This document shows, in pieces, positions 9,507 through 20,189 of a stretch of DNA of 64,000 nucleotides. Source of the DNA: Synechococcus sp. BIOS-U3-1 (lineage in GTDB: Bacteria > Cyanobacteriota > Cyanobacteriia > PCC-6307 > Cyanobiaceae). The position numbers were made by a program, and so were the translations under genes. Every line of letters starts with the position of its first letter. The stretch's first letter is position 1. The stretch lies in the NCBI RefSeq assembly GCF_014279975.1, contig NZ_CP047936.1:1116001-1180000 (forward strand), read 5' to 3'. The notes below the pieces were generated by a model. It was not told the DNA's origin and searched no databases. It was given only the letters and a program-made list of their open reading frames with translations.

Positions 9507-10178
9507 GTGACTGTCACCAGCATTGCCAACGTTGCCCCCGGCAGTGACTGCCGGGATGCTTTTCAAGCTGCTTATCAGAACCGCTACACCTGGGAACCAG
9601 GATTCGGCGGATATCAAGGACGCTGCGTCTGGGAACAGGGCGATCGTCGTGTTGAAGGTCGGTTTCAGATCGGTGCGGATCTGAAGGCCAAGGTCGAGGG
9701 TGTTGATGATGCTGAGGTGGAGAAGGCGATCGCCTCCCAACTCTGGGAAGTCGCCATTCATCGCGTTCGCAGACCCTTTGAGCAGGTGCATGGCGCCAAC
9801 ACCTTTATCGCTGGTGACAGCACGGATGAAGGGCTAGAGGTCCTGATCGCAGGTAAGGGTGAGGGAGATCGCTACCGCATCAAAGATGATGTGGTGACGA
9901 TGGTTCACCGGCATATTCACGGCACGGTGGTCACCATTCACACCGGAAGCACAACGGACACTGGATCGGGTTATCTCAGCCACACCTACAACAGCCAATA
10001 TTCAGATCCAAAGACTGGTGAGAGTAAAGGCTCTGCAAATCAATTTGAAGACACGTTCACTCCTTTGTTTGAAGGTGGTCCTTGGGTCCTTCAGCAGCGC
10101 ATTATCAAAACTGAAAGTGGAGACGCTGCTGAGAAACAGGTGTTTCGATTTGAGTCGCTTGAAGCAAAGACAAATTGA
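9507..10178 (+). CDS. DUF3386 family protein
   Basis: A 223-aa cyanobacterial protein of unknown function, with a likely GTG start. It begins with DCRDAFQAAYQNRYTWEPGFGGYQGRC, typical of the family, and continues with alternating strand-like segments (VEGRFQIGADLKAKVEG, DRYRIKDDVVTMVHRHIHGTVVTIHT). It has no signal peptide or membrane segment. It lies 41 bp downstream of carB and may be co-transcribed. The family assignment rests on recognition of the N-terminal motif. Confidence 0.75.
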   Translation: MTVTSIANVAPGSDCRDAFQAAYQNRYTWEPGFGGYQGRCVWEQGDRRVEGRFQIGADLKAKVEGVDDAEVEKAIASQLWEVAIHRVRRPFEQVHGANTFIAGDSTDEGLEVLIAGKGEGDRYRIKDDVVTMVHRHIHGTVVTIHTGSTTDTGSGYLSHTYNSQYSDPKTGESKGSANQFEDTFTPLFEGGPWVLQQRIIKTESGDAAEKQVFRFESLEAKTN

Positions 10179-10230
10179 TAATATTTTCGCTTTTAACGGA
10201 TGGTGACAACATTCAAGTTTGAGCTCAACT

Positions 10231-11604
10231 ATGCAACATTTTTTAAAATCATTTAATTCTCAGATTGGGGGATTTGTTTGGGGGCCACCCACCGTGGCCC
10301 TGATCGCGATTACTGGCATCTTTTTGATGTTTGGTCTTCGCTTCATTCCACTACGAAAGCTTATTTATGGCTTCAAACTTGTTTCCAGGCCTGCTGCGCT
10401 GAAGTCTGAAGGAGAAATTTCTCCTTTTCAGGCATTGATGACTTCTTTGGCGGCAACCATCGGCACCGGCAATATTGCTGGTGTATCGACAGCTATTGCC
10501 GTTGGTGGGGCTGGGGCAGTTTTCTGGATGTGGCTGATTGCTTTGTTCGGAATTGCCACGAAGTACGCAGAAGCAGTATTGGCTATTCAGTTCAGGGAAG
10601 TTGATTCCTCTGGAAATCATGTTGGTGGCCCTATGTACTACATCAGCAATGGTTTGGGGAAAAGTTGGGCCTGGATGGGTGGCCTTTTTGCTGTCTTTGG
10701 AATGCTTGCTGGTTTCGGAATCGGCAACGGAGTTCAATCATTTGAACTTGCGAAAGCTTTGGAGAAATCAATCCTGCATGTCCCTCGTGAGGTGACTGGA
10801 GTCATTCTCGGTGTGTTGATTTTCCTTGTAGTGATTGGTGGCATTCGCAGAATTGCTAGAGCTGCCTCTGCAATTGTTCCACTGATGGGGATCCTTTACG
10901 TAGGTTCTTGTTTAGTAATTCTTGTGATCAATTTCGCCGATATTCCCTCAGCATTTGGATTGATTTTTGGATCGGCTTTTACAGGGCAGGCTGCTGTTGG
11001 TGGTGCGTTTGGGGTTGTTGTCCTTCAAGGCTTCAAGCGTGGGATTTTTTCAAACGAAGCAGGTTTAGGCAGTGCGCCAATTGCCCATGCCGCCTCAAAA
11101 ACAAATAGCCCTGTTACTCAGGGGTCGATCGCGATGCTCGGCACTTTTATTGATACGTTCGTTGTTTGCACAATGACTGCTCTTGTAGTAATTACAACTT
11201 ATTCAAAAGAGCTGTTCGGAATGTCTGATAGTGCTCGCAAGGCATTGGCAGGATCAGAGATTTCTATCGAAGCTTTTGGTTTGGGTGTTAGCGGTGGAGG
11301 ATTAATAGTGACCATCAGCATCGTTGTTTTTGCATTTACTACCATCCTGGGTTGGAGCTTTTATGGTGAGAAATGTACGCAATTCCTCCTTGGTGAAAAA
11401 GCAATTTTGCCCTATAGATTGGTTTGGGTATCCGTGGCTGTAATCGCAGCGATTGCCGGAGAAAAAGGTCTTGTCTGGGATGTTTCTGATACTTTGAATG
11501 GCCTCATGGCTCTACCTAACTTATTGGCGCTTCTGCTGCTTTCGGGAACTGTATTTCAGCTCACACAAAATCACTTCAGCCCGTCATCGGAACCTGATTC
11601 GTAA
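10231..11604 (+). CDS. Sodium:alanine/glycine symporter (AGCS family)
   Basis: A 457-aa polytopic membrane protein importing alanine or glycine with Na+. Family signatures are visible: SLAATIGTGNIAGVSTAI after the first helix, GGPMYYI, and KRGIFSNEAGLGSAPIAHAA in the second half. About 10-11 hydrophobic helices span the protein. ATG 10231 is preferred over the in-frame TTG at 10219. The base composition is visibly more AT-rich than carB before it. Only about 50 bp separates it from DUF3386, and no riboswitch is visible in that gap. A large inverted repeat follows the stop codon. Confidence 0.92.
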   Translation: MQHFLKSFNSQIGGFVWGPPTVALIAITGIFLMFGLRFIPLRKLIYGFKLVSRPAALKSEGEISPFQALMTSLAATIGTGNIAGVSTAIAVGGAGAVFWMWLIALFGIATKYAEAVLAIQFREVDSSGNHVGGPMYYISNGLGKSWAWMGGLFAVFGMLAGFGIGNGVQSFELAKALEKSILHVPREVTGVILGVLIFLVVIGGIRRIARAASAIVPLMGILYVGSCLVILVINFADIPSAFGLIFGSAFTGQAAVGGAFGVVVLQGFKRGIFSNEAGLGSAPIAHAASKTNSPVTQGSIAMLGTFIDTFVVCTMTALVVITTYSKELFGMSDSARKALAGSEISIEAFGLGVSGGGLIVTISIVVFAFTTILGWSFYGEKCTQFLLGEKAILPYRLVWVSVAVIAAIAGEKGLVWDVSDTLNGLMALPNLLALLLLSGTVFQLTQNHFSPSSEPDS

Positions 11605-11617
11605 ATATTCGATGATC

Positions 11618-11669
11618 CGGTCTTAATCACAAGCCTCCACCATCGATTGGATGCTTGTGATTAAGACCG
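11618..11669. repeat. Perfect 17-bp inverted repeat with 18-nt loop
   Basis: CGGTCTTAATCACAAGC at 11618-11634 is exactly complementary to 11653-11669. It lies between the AGCS stop (11604) and the stop of the convergent small gene (11693). There is no T-run on either side, so it is not a standard intrinsic terminator, although it may still end or stabilise both transcripts. Confidence 0.9.
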
Positions 11670-11692
11670 ACCCTTGCTGCTCTCTGGAACGT

Positions 11693-11923
11693 TCAGCCTT
11701 GTTCTGGCATTGGAGTGACGTTTTTCAGTCGCTCATTCAGCTGCATTGCCATGGATTGACGTCCAACGGCAAGAACTTTCAGCGTGTCTTCATGCATGCG
11801 CAGCTGCGCGTCAGCAACCTGCATGCCGCGCACGAGTTCCTTCAGATCTTCAGGAAGGTCATTGAGGTTGTAGCGCTTACCTTCGAAGGTGAGCACTGGA
11901 TTTTCTGCTGGCGTTGCGGTCAT
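11693..11923 (-). CDS. Small conserved cyanobacterial protein (DUF6447-like)
   Basis: A 76-aa soluble protein with an N-terminal LTFEGKRYNLNDLPEDLKELV element, then a helical region (VRGMQVADAQLRMHEDTLKV). The pattern resembles the DUF6447 family found in marine picocyanobacteria; this is recognition by memory and not certain. It sits 35 bp upstream of the ABC exporter stop, in the same direction and downstream of it, so it is probably the last gene of that transcript. No function is known. Confidence 0.65.
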   Translation of the reverse strand: MTATPAENPVLTFEGKRYNLNDLPEDLKELVRGMQVADAQLRMHEDTLKVLAVGRQSMAMQLNERLKNVTPMPEQG

Positions 11924-11958
11924 CGGATGAACTGAATCACAGTTGAATCGAACGAAAC

Positions 11959-13701
11959 TTAGCTGCGCCCATCGCGAATCATTTGGCGTTCACACAGATC
12001 TCGGTAGCGGCCGTTATTCGCCATCAACTGATCATGGCTGCCTTGTTCGCTGATTTGGCCGCGGTCAAGCACCACAATCTGATCGGCTTCCTGCACAGTG
12101 GCCAGTCGGTGGGCGATCACCAGCACAGTGCGGCCGTGCATCGCCTGGCGCAGTCCCAGCTGAACAGCAGCCTCAGCCTCAGCGTCCAGAGCGCTTGTGG
12201 CCTCATCGAGCAGCATCACCGCGGGATTTCCTAGGACTGCCCTAGCAATGGCAATTCGCTGCAGCTGCCCCCCGGACACGTTGGTGCCACGCTCCTCCAG
12301 CTTTGTCTCGTAGCCATCCGGCAAGGCCATGATGAAATCGTGGGCATTGGCCAGACGGGCTGCTTCCAGCAGCTGACTATGGCTTGCTGGTCTGCCGAAA
12401 CGGATCGCTTCGGCAATGCTGCCGGAGAACACTGTTGTTCGCTGAGGCACGAGGGCGACCTGTTGTCTAAGTTCGCGCGCTTTCACTTGAGCCAGATTCT
12501 TTCCATCCAGCTCGATCTCTCCTGACTGGGCACTGTTAAAGCGCAGAAGCAGGGAGAACAATGTGCTTTTGCCGGCACCGGATGGTCCAACCAGTGCAAC
12601 AACCTGACCGGCTTCGATGTTCAGGTTGATGTCGCGAAGCACCGGTTCACCGTTGCCGTAAGCGAAGTTGACGCGATGCAGATTTAGGTGGCCTTCCGGT
12701 CGACCAATCGGCAAGGCCGGATCTGGATCTGCGGTTTCTTGTGGCTCCTGTTCGATCTCCCGCAGACGGCGCAGCGAAGCTTGACCTTGCTGAAATTCAT
12801 TGAAGTTGTTGGTGACGTGAGCGATGGGGTCGATCAGCACCACAAGGCCAGTGAGATAGCTGCTTAAGCCAGCAGTGCTCAGGCCATCGTTCTGAATCCT
12901 CCAGGCAGCCAGTCCAAGCACCGAGAAAAGGCCCACCACTTCGATCATTCCGACAACCGGGTGCTGCAGGGCAACAAGGCTGTAAGTGCGATGCCGGGCC
13001 TGACGATGTTGATCAATCTCATCTTCAAAGCGCCCTTGCAGCCAGGGCTCTGCAGCGAAGGCCCGTACAAGCGGTAGGCCTTCGATGGCTTCACCAAGCA
13101 AACCGGCCAGTTCGCTCACTTTCTTCTGACTGCGCTCTGTGGCTGCCATCACTCGTGCGCCAAACAGGCTGATCAGCCAGATGATCAACGGTGCCAGCAG
13201 CAGGATCGATGCTGTGAGTTTCCAGTCCAGCCAGAGCATGTACCCCAGCACCGCCAGCAGTTGGAGCACACTCGGAAGTGTGTCGTGAATCGATTTGTAG
13301 AGCACTTCACTGACACGATCCGCGTCTTCGGTCAGTCGGTAGGTGACATCGCCTGCTGAGAGTTTCTCTAGTGCTCCCAGTTCAACGGTCTGCAGCCGAC
13401 GAAACAGATTGCTGCGCAGGGTCTTGCTCACCTGAAGGGCAGGTCCGGCCAGCAGGGAGTCCTGACCGAACTGAGCCACTTTCTGGATCGCAAAAATCAG
13501 CACGCCCTGCCCGATCAGCCCGAGCACTCTCCCTAGATCTCTCGATCCCAGGGCAGGGAACAGGGAACCCGCGAGATTGAGCAGCAATAGAAAGCTGCTC
13601 ACATAGATGAGCATGCAGATCAGCCCGAGGCTTAGTTGGGGCAGATGCGGACGCAGTAATGGCAGCAGCCTGCGGAATCCTGCCTCGGAGGTTTTCAGCA
13701 T
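11959..13701 (-). CDS. ABC exporter, fused permease-ATPase (MsbA/MDR-like half transporter)
   Basis: A 580-aa type IV (exporter) ABC half-transporter that would act as a homodimer. Six transmembrane helices occupy roughly residues 15-330. The nucleotide-binding domain has Walker A GPSGAGKST, Q-loop LVPQRTTVFSGSI, signature VSGGQLQRIAIARA, Walker B AVMLLDEATSALD and the H-loop IAHRL. The substrate could be lipid, glycan or drug and cannot be read from sequence. It is divergent from the small S4-domain gene, with 41 bp between the two starts. Confidence 0.92.
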   Translation of the reverse strand: MLKTSEAGFRRLLPLLRPHLPQLSLGLICMLIYVSSFLLLLNLAGSLFPALGSRDLGRVLGLIGQGVLIFAIQKVAQFGQDSLLAGPALQVSKTLRSNLFRRLQTVELGALEKLSAGDVTYRLTEDADRVSEVLYKSIHDTLPSVLQLLAVLGYMLWLDWKLTASILLLAPLIIWLISLFGARVMAATERSQKKVSELAGLLGEAIEGLPLVRAFAAEPWLQGRFEDEIDQHRQARHRTYSLVALQHPVVGMIEVVGLFSVLGLAAWRIQNDGLSTAGLSSYLTGLVVLIDPIAHVTNNFNEFQQGQASLRRLREIEQEPQETADPDPALPIGRPEGHLNLHRVNFAYGNGEPVLRDINLNIEAGQVVALVGPSGAGKSTLFSLLLRFNSAQSGEIELDGKNLAQVKARELRQQVALVPQRTTVFSGSIAEAIRFGRPASHSQLLEAARLANAHDFIMALPDGYETKLEERGTNVSGGQLQRIAIARAVLGNPAVMLLDEATSALDAEAEAAVQLGLRQAMHGRTVLVIAHRLATVQEADQIVVLDRGQISEQGSHDQLMANNGRYRDLCERQMIRDGRS

Positions 13702-13742
13702 CGCGTCACACTATCAATGCTCTTTTGTGTTCCCATTGGCTG

Positions 13743-13925
13743 ATGCGACTCGATCAGTTCCTGAAATGGCAAGGGTGGGTCGGTACTGGCGGTGAGGCCA
13801 AGATGCTGATCCAGGACGGGCAAGTGCGTGTGAATGACTGCGTTGTGACTCAGCGTGGTCGCCAGCTGAAGATCGGCGATTGCGTAATTGTTGGTGGAGA
13901 TCAGGCTGTCGTCACGATGATCTGA
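13743..13925 (+). CDS. Small S4-domain RNA-binding protein (YbcJ-like)
   Basis: A 60-aa protein that consists of one S4 RNA-binding domain: RLDQFLKWQGWVGTGGEAK, IQDGQVRVNDCVVTQRGRQL, then KIGDCVIV. This matches the stand-alone S4/YbcJ family thought to bind structured RNA. The open frame begins earlier at 13659, but homology starts at the ATG at 13743. It precedes tpiA by 60 bp. Confidence 0.85.
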   Translation: MRLDQFLKWQGWVGTGGEAKMLIQDGQVRVNDCVVTQRGRQLKIGDCVIVGGDQAVVTMI

Positions 13926-13985
13926 GACGATCGTGCTTGCGTAGGAACGTAAGTTGGCTGCTGCTGAGCCGCAGAGGACGCAAGC

Positions 13986-14717
13986 GTGGGCAAACCGGTG
14001 ATTGCTGGAAACTGGAAGATGCACATGACGTGCGCCCAGGCCCGGGACTGGCTGGCCACGTTTTTGCCATTGATCGCGGACACGCCTGATGACCGTGAGC
14101 TGGTGGTGGCTCCTCCGTTTACTGCGATTAGTACGACGGCTGAGGTCACTTCAGGGTCAAGGCTTGAGATTTCAAGTCAGAACGTGCACTGGGAAGGTCA
14201 GGGTGCGTTCACGGGGGAGATCGCTCCGTCGATGTTGGAAGAGCATGGAGTGCGTTACGCGATTGTTGGCCACAGCGAGCCGCGTAAATACTTCAGTGAG
14301 AGCGATGAGCAGATCAACCACAGGGCGCGTTCAGCTCAGGCCCATGGTCTGATCCCCATTGTCTGCGTTGGAGAAAGTGATGAACAGCGCAGCCGTGGTG
14401 AAGCTGAGCGTGTGATTCGCCGTCAGGTTGAACAGGGCCTTGAAGGACTGGATCCGAACCGTCTCGTGGTTGCCTATGAACCCATCTGGGCCATCGGCAC
14501 CGGCAAGACCTGTGAATCCTCTGAGGCGAACCGCATCTGTGGTCTGATTCGGAGTTGGGTGGGTGCCTCTGATCTGATCATTCAGTACGGAGGATCCGTC
14601 AAACCTGCAAACATCGATGAGCTCATGGCCATGAGTGATATCGACGGTGTGCTCGTGGGTGGCGCATCGCTCGATGCTGAAAGCTTTGCTCGCATCGCCA
14701 ACTATCAGGTCGCCTGA
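13986..14717 (+). CDS. tpiA: Triosephosphate isomerase
   Basis: Interconverts dihydroxyacetone phosphate and glyceraldehyde 3-phosphate in the Calvin cycle and glycolysis. The 243-aa product starts with GTG at [11 protein letters not shown], containing the catalytic lysine. It has the catalytic histidine in IVGHSEPR, the catalytic glutamate in [13 protein letters not shown], and the phosphate-binding IQYGGSVKP and [10 protein letters not shown]. Length is close to the family norm. Only 6 bp separate it from folP, so the two are likely co-transcribed. Confidence 0.97.
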   Translation: MGKPVIAGNWKMHMTCAQARDWLATFLPLIADTPDDRELVVAPPFTAISTTAEVTSGSRLEISSQNVHWEGQGAFTGEIAPSMLEEHGVRYAIVGHSEPRKYFSESDEQINHRARSAQAHGLIPIVCVGESDEQRSRGEAERVIRRQVEQGLEGLDPNRLVVAYEPIWAIGTGKTCESSEANRICGLIRSWVGASDLIIQYGGSVKPANIDELMAMSDIDGVLVGGASLDAESFARIANYQVA

Positions 14718-14723
14718 TCAGCC

Positions 14724-15560
14724 ATGCGTCATCCCGCCTGCTGGGGCCATCGCCCAGCTGTGATGGGGGTAATCAACCTCACCCCAGATTCTTTCAGTGA
14801 TGGAGGACGGTTCAATAGGGCGGATTTGGCCTTAACCGAAGCGTCACGTCAGCTGCAGGCTGGAGCGCAAGTTCTCGATCTTGGTGCCCAGAGCACCCGC
14901 CCCGGTGCTGTTGAGGTAGGTGCCGAAGAAGAGCTGTCGCGTCTTCTACCTGGTCTTGAAAGCATTCGAGCAGCCCATCCGCAAGCCATTCTTTCTGTGG
15001 ATACGTTTCTGGCATCTGTTGCACGAGCAGCTTTGAAGGCAGGTGCCGATTGGATCAACGATGTCAGTGGAGGCAGGCGCGACCCTGCCATGCTTCCGTT
15101 GGTGGCTGATGCTGGTTGCCCGTATGTGCTGATGCACAGTCGTGGTGACAGTCTGACCATGGATGACTGCACTGATTACGGCGACCAGGGTGTTGTTGCT
15201 GGAGTGTTGCAGGAACTCAGGCTCAGCACCGATCGGGCTCTTCAGGCCGGCCTGAGTCGGGAACAGCTGATCTGGGATCCAGGTCTGGGCTTCGCCAAGA
15301 CCACGGAGCAGAATCTTGAGCTGCTCAGACAGTTGGACGATCTTCAGCAGGACGGCATTCCTCTTTTGCTAGGACCTTCTCGTAAGCGTTTTATTGGTGC
15401 TGTTCTTGATCAACCTCGCTCCAAAGCAAGGATCTGGGGTACGGCTGCGGTCTGCGCAAGGGCTGTGGAGGCTGGGGTTCATGTGCTGCGAGTGCACGAT
15501 GTAGGGCCGATGAGTCAGGTGGTGACCATGGCCGCGGCGGTTGCCCGGCAACGTTCGTGA
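14724..15560 (+). CDS. folP: Dihydropteroate synthase
   Basis: Condenses p-aminobenzoate with hydroxymethyl-dihydropterin pyrophosphate in folate synthesis. The 278-aa TIM barrel shows MGVINLTPDSFSDGG, VLDLGAQSTRPGA, LSVDTF, WINDVSGG, LMHSRG, WDPGLGFAKT and LLGPSRKRFIG in the expected order. The ATG is six bases after the tpiA stop. The pairing with tpiA is an operon of convenience; no pathway link is evident. Confidence 0.96.
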   Translation: MRHPACWGHRPAVMGVINLTPDSFSDGGRFNRADLALTEASRQLQAGAQVLDLGAQSTRPGAVEVGAEEELSRLLPGLESIRAAHPQAILSVDTFLASVARAALKAGADWINDVSGGRRDPAMLPLVADAGCPYVLMHSRGDSLTMDDCTDYGDQGVVAGVLQELRLSTDRALQAGLSREQLIWDPGLGFAKTTEQNLELLRQLDDLQQDGIPLLLGPSRKRFIGAVLDQPRSKARIWGTAAVCARAVEAGVHVLRVHDVGPMSQVVTMAAAVARQRS

Positions 15561-15597
15561 ATGATCTGGCTAGAACGGACCACTCTGTAAGACTTTT

Positions 15598-16002
15598 ATG
15601 AGCACGAGCCCTGAGCTCACCCTTCTTTTCGACGGGGGCTGTCCACTCTGCGTTCGTGAGGTGACGTTTTTGCGTCGTAAGGATCGCGATCAGTCCATCC
15701 GTTTTATTGATGTCGATGCACACGACTACTCCCCGGAGCAGTGGTCTGGTATTAGTTATCGCCAGGCGATGGCGAGGATTCATGCCATCAATGCCGATGG
15801 AACAGTGCTCACTGATGTCGCGGTGTTTCGTGAGGCTTATCGCCTGATTGGGCTCGGTTGGCTGTATGCACCAACCCGCTGGCCAGTGATTGGTCCAGTG
15901 GTTGACATTTTCTATGGTGTATGGGCTCGGTACCGGCTAAAGATCACCAACCGTGCATCGCTAGATCAACTCTGTTTGGATCGATGCGAGCGCCCGTTCT
16001 GA
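15598..16002 (+). CDS. DCC-family thiol-disulfide oxidoreductase (DUF393)
   Basis: A 134-aa thioredoxin-like protein of the DUF393/DCC family, named for the N-terminal DxxCPxC motif, here LLFDGGCPLCVREV. It also has the IRFIDVDAHDY segment and the C-terminal half IHAINADGTVLTDVAVFREAYRLIGLGWLYAP. The family is predicted to catalyse disulfide exchange, but substrates are unknown. It is convergent with chlH and 37 bp downstream of folP. Confidence 0.85.
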   Translation: MSTSPELTLLFDGGCPLCVREVTFLRRKDRDQSIRFIDVDAHDYSPEQWSGISYRQAMARIHAINADGTVLTDVAVFREAYRLIGLGWLYAPTRWPVIGPVVDIFYGVWARYRLKITNRASLDQLCLDRCERPF

Positions 16003-16056
16003 CGGGTGTGGTCTAGGCATTCATAAAGCCGATGTCAGAACCTTGGCAATCAGGGT

Positions 16057-19000
16057 TCAGGATTCGGTTGTCGTGACTCCTTCAATTCGATCCTCTACCT
16101 CTTGATAAAGCTCCTGCAATTGTTGGATGTTTTCATCAGAAGTTTCCCAGTATCCGCGTCCGTGCACCTCGAGCAGAGTTCCAACGATCCTGCGAAAGCT
16201 GTTGGGGTTCAGATCTAGAAGACGCTTGCGCATTTCAGGATCGTTGATGAATGTTTCATTGGCTTCTTCGTAGACGAAATTATCAACTGAGCCACTTGTG
16301 GCACTCCAACCAAGAGTGAAATTAAGGCGCTTCGCAACTTCTCGAACACCCTCATAACCCGAGTCCAGCATTCCCTCGTACCACTTTGGGTTGAGAAGTT
16401 TTGTACGGGAGTCGAGACGAATCGTCTCGCTTAGGGAACGAACCTGAGCATTGGCAGTGGTGGTATCGGCGATATAGCTGGTAGGTGCTTTGCCGTCATC
16501 GCGAAGACCTGCAATCAGTTTCGTGGGGTCAGAGTCAAAATAGTGACTTACATCGGTGAGGGAGATCTCAGCGGAGTCGAGGTTCTGGAATGTGACATCT
16601 GCGGTTTTCATCACATTCTCGAAGACTTCGCGCTTTTGGTTCATCTCACCGGGATTGTCAGCATTGAAGGCAAAGGTTTTTCTGGAAAGATACATTTCCT
16701 GCAGCTCTCCTTCCTCTTCCCAGGTGCTGTTTTCCACGGCCAGATTCACGTTGGAGCTGTAGCTGCCACTGGCATTGGAGAACACCCGACATGCAGCGTC
16801 TCGCAAACTGCTTCCCTCTTTCTCAGCCTGCTCAAGGGCATGTTTGCGAACAAAATTCTGTTCAAGCGGCTCATCGGCTTCGGCTGCCATCTTCACGGCC
16901 TGATCGATTAGCGCCATCTGGTTGATAAACAGATCGCGGAAGACTCCGGAACAGTTCACCACCACATCAACGCGGGGGCGTCCTAGCTCCTCGAGAGAAA
17001 TCAGCTCGAGTTTGTTGACCCGACCCACGGAGTCCGGCATAGGCTTAACACCCACAAACCAGAGAATCTGAGCCAGAGATTCTCCGTAGGTCTTGATGTT
17101 GTCCGTGCCCCAGAGGACGCAGGCAATGGTTTCGGGCCAGTCTCCCTGCTCTTCGCGTTGGCGCTCAATCAACTTGTCCACAACGCCTTTGGCCGCGGCA
17201 ACAGCTGCTTTGGTTGGAATCGCCTGTGGATCAAGGGCGTGGATGTTCTTGCCACTGGGAAGCACTCCCGGGTTGCGGATTGGATCACCTCCAGGCCCTG
17301 GAAGGATGTATTCGCCGTCGAGCGCTTTCAGAAGACTTTCCATCTCCATGTCGGCGCAAACCTGCTCTAGGCAGAAACGCAAGTATCCGAACAGCTTGTC
17401 GAGTTCTGTTGGATCCACCTCGCTGAACCCTTTGGTTCGGCAGGCCTTCAGCCATGGGGACGACCGTTTGATGCCGAAGCGGGATAGCAAGTTGCCGAAC
17501 CAAGACCAGTTGTTGCGCAGGTTGACTCTCCCGTCACTGCCGGTGACGGCCCGGACCATGGCGGAGACTGCAGCACGCGACGTTTCGGTGATGGTGCGGT
17601 TCAGTTCCACATCAGCGAGGACACCGCTGTCATTTCCTTTGTAGACGTCTTCGATCGTTCGCTCGATGGATTCAGCTAGCAGGCCGGGAAGGGAGCGAAG
17701 CCCGTCTTCATCTCGTTCAAGAGCTGCGATGCTCACCAGGGTGGCGATGGCTTCTTCGGCTGTTGGGGGCTTGCCGATGGTGTGGAGTCCGCAGGGAAGC
17801 AGGCGACTCTCGATTTCCATCAGTTGGCGATAGACAGCTCCGACAAGTGCGTCGCGGCCTTCAAGGTCAAGTGTTGAGGCATCCTCCTCAGAGAGGTCAA
17901 CATCCTTGTCGAGGTTGCACTGGCGGGCTGTTTCGACAATGGTGTTGACGATCTGTACACCACGACCACCCTCGCGAAGTTGTTGGTAAGAGCCGACCAA
18001 CTCGCCAAGTTCTTTGAGCCCCTTGTAAAGGCCGGCATTCTCCGCGGGCGGAGTGAGATAGCTGATCGTCGATGCATAACCACGACGCTTAGCGATGGTG
18101 GCTTCAGACGGATTATTGGCGGCGTAGTAGTAAAGGTTCGGCAGGGAGCCGATCAGGGAGTCGGGATAGCAGGTTTCACTCATCCCCATCTGTTTGCCGG
18201 GCATGAATTCGAGCGACCCGTGGGTGCCGAAATGCAGCACGGCGTCAGCCTTCCAGATTTTTTCTAGATAGGTGTAATAGGCGGCAAATCCGTGATGAGG
18301 ACTGGCGCTGCGTGAATAAAGCAGACGCATGGGGTCACCCTCGTAGCCAAAGGTGGGCTGGACGCCGACAAAGACGTTGCCGAAGTGCCTGCCAAACACC
18401 AACAGGTTCTGACCATCACTGTTGAGGTTTCCGGGAGGTTTGCCCCAGTTCTCCTCAAGCCGTTCCGAGTAGGGAGTGAGTCGTTCGTATTCCTCGACGC
18501 TCATGCGGTGGGCGATGGAAAGATCCGGTGATCCCTGCATGGCATTGGCGTCGTTAATCACCGCTTCCAGCAGTGCACGGGGAGTTGCTGGCAGATCTTT
18601 GATGTCGTATCCCTTCGCTTTCATCTCCTCCATGACGCGATGGATGGAGCCAAAGACATCGAGATAGGCCGCAGTGCCCACGTTGCCCTTGTCGGGAGGG
18701 AAGCTGAACACTGTGATGGCCAGCTTCTTGTCAAAGCGGGGTTTGATGCGCAGCGATGACCACCTGATTGCTCTTTCAGCGATGGCGTCAACTCGGTCCT
18801 GCAGTGTGTGAGCTTTGCCGGTGGCGTCATCTCTGCCTGAGAGAACAATCGGTTCGATTGCGCCGTCTAGCTCTGGAATGGCAATTTGAAGTGCAACCTG
18901 AACGGGATGCAAACCGAGGTCACTGTCTTCCCATTCTTGGGTCGTCTGAAAGACCAGTGGCAAAGCCACCATGTAGGGACGATTGAGTTTTTTGAGTGAT

Positions 19001-20073
19001 TCGACTGCTTTCGGATGATCTTGACGGGCGGGTCCCCCAACTAAGGCAAAACCGGTGAGGGAAACGATGCCGTCAACAAGAGGTTGCTCAGGATTGAGAG
19101 GGTCGTAGAAAAAGGCATTGACGGGCTTCGAGAAATCGAGCCCCCCGCAGAACACGGGAATCACCCGGGCACCACGGAACTCAAGTTCCTGGATGGTTGC
19201 GACGTAGTGGGCATCGTCTCCGGTGACGATGTGGCTGCGCTGCAGCACAAGTCCGATCACAGGGCCCCTGAGGGCTTCCTCGGATAGATCGGTGCGGCTG
19301 GACGTCCAGTTGAGGTACTCCTTGAGGTCCTCGAACATCGACGGTGCCAGTGGATGCCAGATGCCCAGGTCAGGAAACACTTCGGGGGCAGCAACGTCCA
19401 TGAGAGGTCTCTCCTCTCCTTCCTCAGCAGGGAAGACATATTTGTCAGCCAGCATGAGTAAGAAGTTGCGCAGATTGTCTGGTGTGCCACCCAGCCAGTA
19501 CTGGAAGCTGAGCATGAAGCTGCGAGCGTCCTGCGCTTTCTCAACGGGCAAATATTTCAGAACAGTGGGCAGGGTGTTCAGGAGCTTGAGCATTGCGTCC
19601 TGGAAGCCAGCACCGCCAGCCTCCTTGCGCTTTTTCATGAAGCCAGCGATGGCACTCTTGCTCTGCCCGAGCTGAGCCATCGAGAAGCTGCCGAGTTTGT
19701 TGAGGCGCATCACCTCCGGCATTGAGGGGAAGACAACCGCCGCTTTGAGACGGTCACGATGCGGCGTAACGGCATCGACGACTTTCTGAGCCAGATCCTC
19801 AATGAAGATCAACGAGGCGATGAAGACGTCTGCTTCAGAAACATCCTTCTTGAAGTCTTCGTAATTAACGTCATTTCGAAGCTCTTCAATCAGGTATCCA
19901 CTGAGTTCGATTCCAAGTTCACTTCCACTGGCATTCAGAGCAGTGGCTGCCTGAGTGAGTGCATTTTGATATTGGGGCTCCAAAACCACATAGACCGCCT
20001 TCATGACGGATTTATGGGTTTGACCCTCCACAGGAGCAACTCGGCGATTTGCGGAGCGGACCTGTGTAAACAT
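16057..20073 (-). CDS. chlH: Magnesium chelatase subunit H
   Basis: Porphyrin-binding subunit of the ChlHDI complex that inserts Mg2+ into protoporphyrin IX, the first committed step of chlorophyll synthesis. The product is about 1338 aa, the normal length. It has [16 protein letters not shown] near the N-terminus, [39 protein letters not shown], and the cobaltochelatase-family C-terminus ending near [16 protein letters not shown] 20073 ([17 protein letters not shown]) matches marine Synechococcus N-termini; the open frame continues to 20163 without homology. The divergent 116-bp gap to dapB carries two copies of the element CTGTGTAAA. Confidence 0.98.
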   Translation of the reverse strand: MFTQVRSANRRVAPVEGQTHKSVMKAVYVVLEPQYQNALTQAATALNASGSELGIELSGYLIEELRNDVNYEDFKKDVSEADVFIASLIFIEDLAQKVVDAVTPHRDRLKAAVVFPSMPEVMRLNKLGSFSMAQLGQSKSAIAGFMKKRKEAGGAGFQDAMLKLLNTLPTVLKYLPVEKAQDARSFMLSFQYWLGGTPDNLRNFLLMLADKYVFPAEEGEERPLMDVAAPEVFPDLGIWHPLAPSMFEDLKEYLNWTSSRTDLSEEALRGPVIGLVLQRSHIVTGDDAHYVATIQELEFRGARVIPVFCGGLDFSKPVNAFFYDPLNPEQPLVDGIVSLTGFALVGGPARQDHPKAVESLKKLNRPYMVALPLVFQTTQEWEDSDLGLHPVQVALQIAIPELDGAIEPIVLSGRDDATGKAHTLQDRVDAIAERAIRWSSLRIKPRFDKKLAITVFSFPPDKGNVGTAAYLDVFGSIHRVMEEMKAKGYDIKDLPATPRALLEAVINDANAMQGSPDLSIAHRMSVEEYERLTPYSERLEENWGKPPGNLNSDGQNLLVFGRHFGNVFVGVQPTFGYEGDPMRLLYSRSASPHHGFAAYYTYLEKIWKADAVLHFGTHGSLEFMPGKQMGMSETCYPDSLIGSLPNLYYYAANNPSEATIAKRRGYASTISYLTPPAENAGLYKGLKELGELVGSYQQLREGGRGVQIVNTIVETARQCNLDKDVDLSEEDASTLDLEGRDALVGAVYRQLMEIESRLLPCGLHTIGKPPTAEEAIATLVSIAALERDEDGLRSLPGLLAESIERTIEDVYKGNDSGVLADVELNRTITETSRAAVSAMVRAVTGSDGRVNLRNNWSWFGNLLSRFGIKRSSPWLKACRTKGFSEVDPTELDKLFGYLRFCLEQVCADMEMESLLKALDGEYILPGPGGDPIRNPGVLPSGKNIHALDPQAIPTKAAVAAAKGVVDKLIERQREEQGDWPETIACVLWGTDNIKTYGESLAQILWFVGVKPMPDSVGRVNKLELISLEELGRPRVDVVVNCSGVFRDLFINQMALIDQAVKMAAEADEPLEQNFVRKHALEQAEKEGSSLRDAACRVFSNASGSYSSNVNLAVENSTWEEEGELQEMYLSRKTFAFNADNPGEMNQKREVFENVMKTADVTFQNLDSAEISLTDVSHYFDSDPTKLIAGLRDDGKAPTSYIADTTTANAQVRSLSETIRLDSRTKLLNPKWYEGMLDSGYEGVREVAKRLNFTLGWSATSGSVDNFVYEEANETFINDPEMRKRLLDLNPNSFRRIVGTLLEVHGRGYWETSDENIQQLQELYQEVEDRIEGVTTTES

Positions 20074-20097
20074 CGGCGCACGTTGAGCTGTGTAAAG
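20062..20097. promoter_or_regulatory. Two CTGTGTAAA elements in the chlH upstream region
   Basis: The nonamer occurs at 20062-20070 (overlapping the chlH start codon) and 20088-20096. Read on the chlH strand it is TTTACACAG, similar to half-sites of the HLR1 element bound by the light regulator RpaB. The same nonamer lies upstream of the HLI gene at 21715. Function is inference. Confidence 0.3.
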
Positions 20098-20189
20098 AAC
20101 ATTACGGCCGGGAGCAGTCCTTCGCTCAGGTTTTCTTGTGGTGTTACAACTCGGTCGGCTCATAGGCTCTGACGAGACACGTCACTGGT

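Noticed and set aside
10179-10230. Riboswitch before the AGCS symporter
   Set aside because: The gap is only about 50 bp and shows no riboswitch-like structure.
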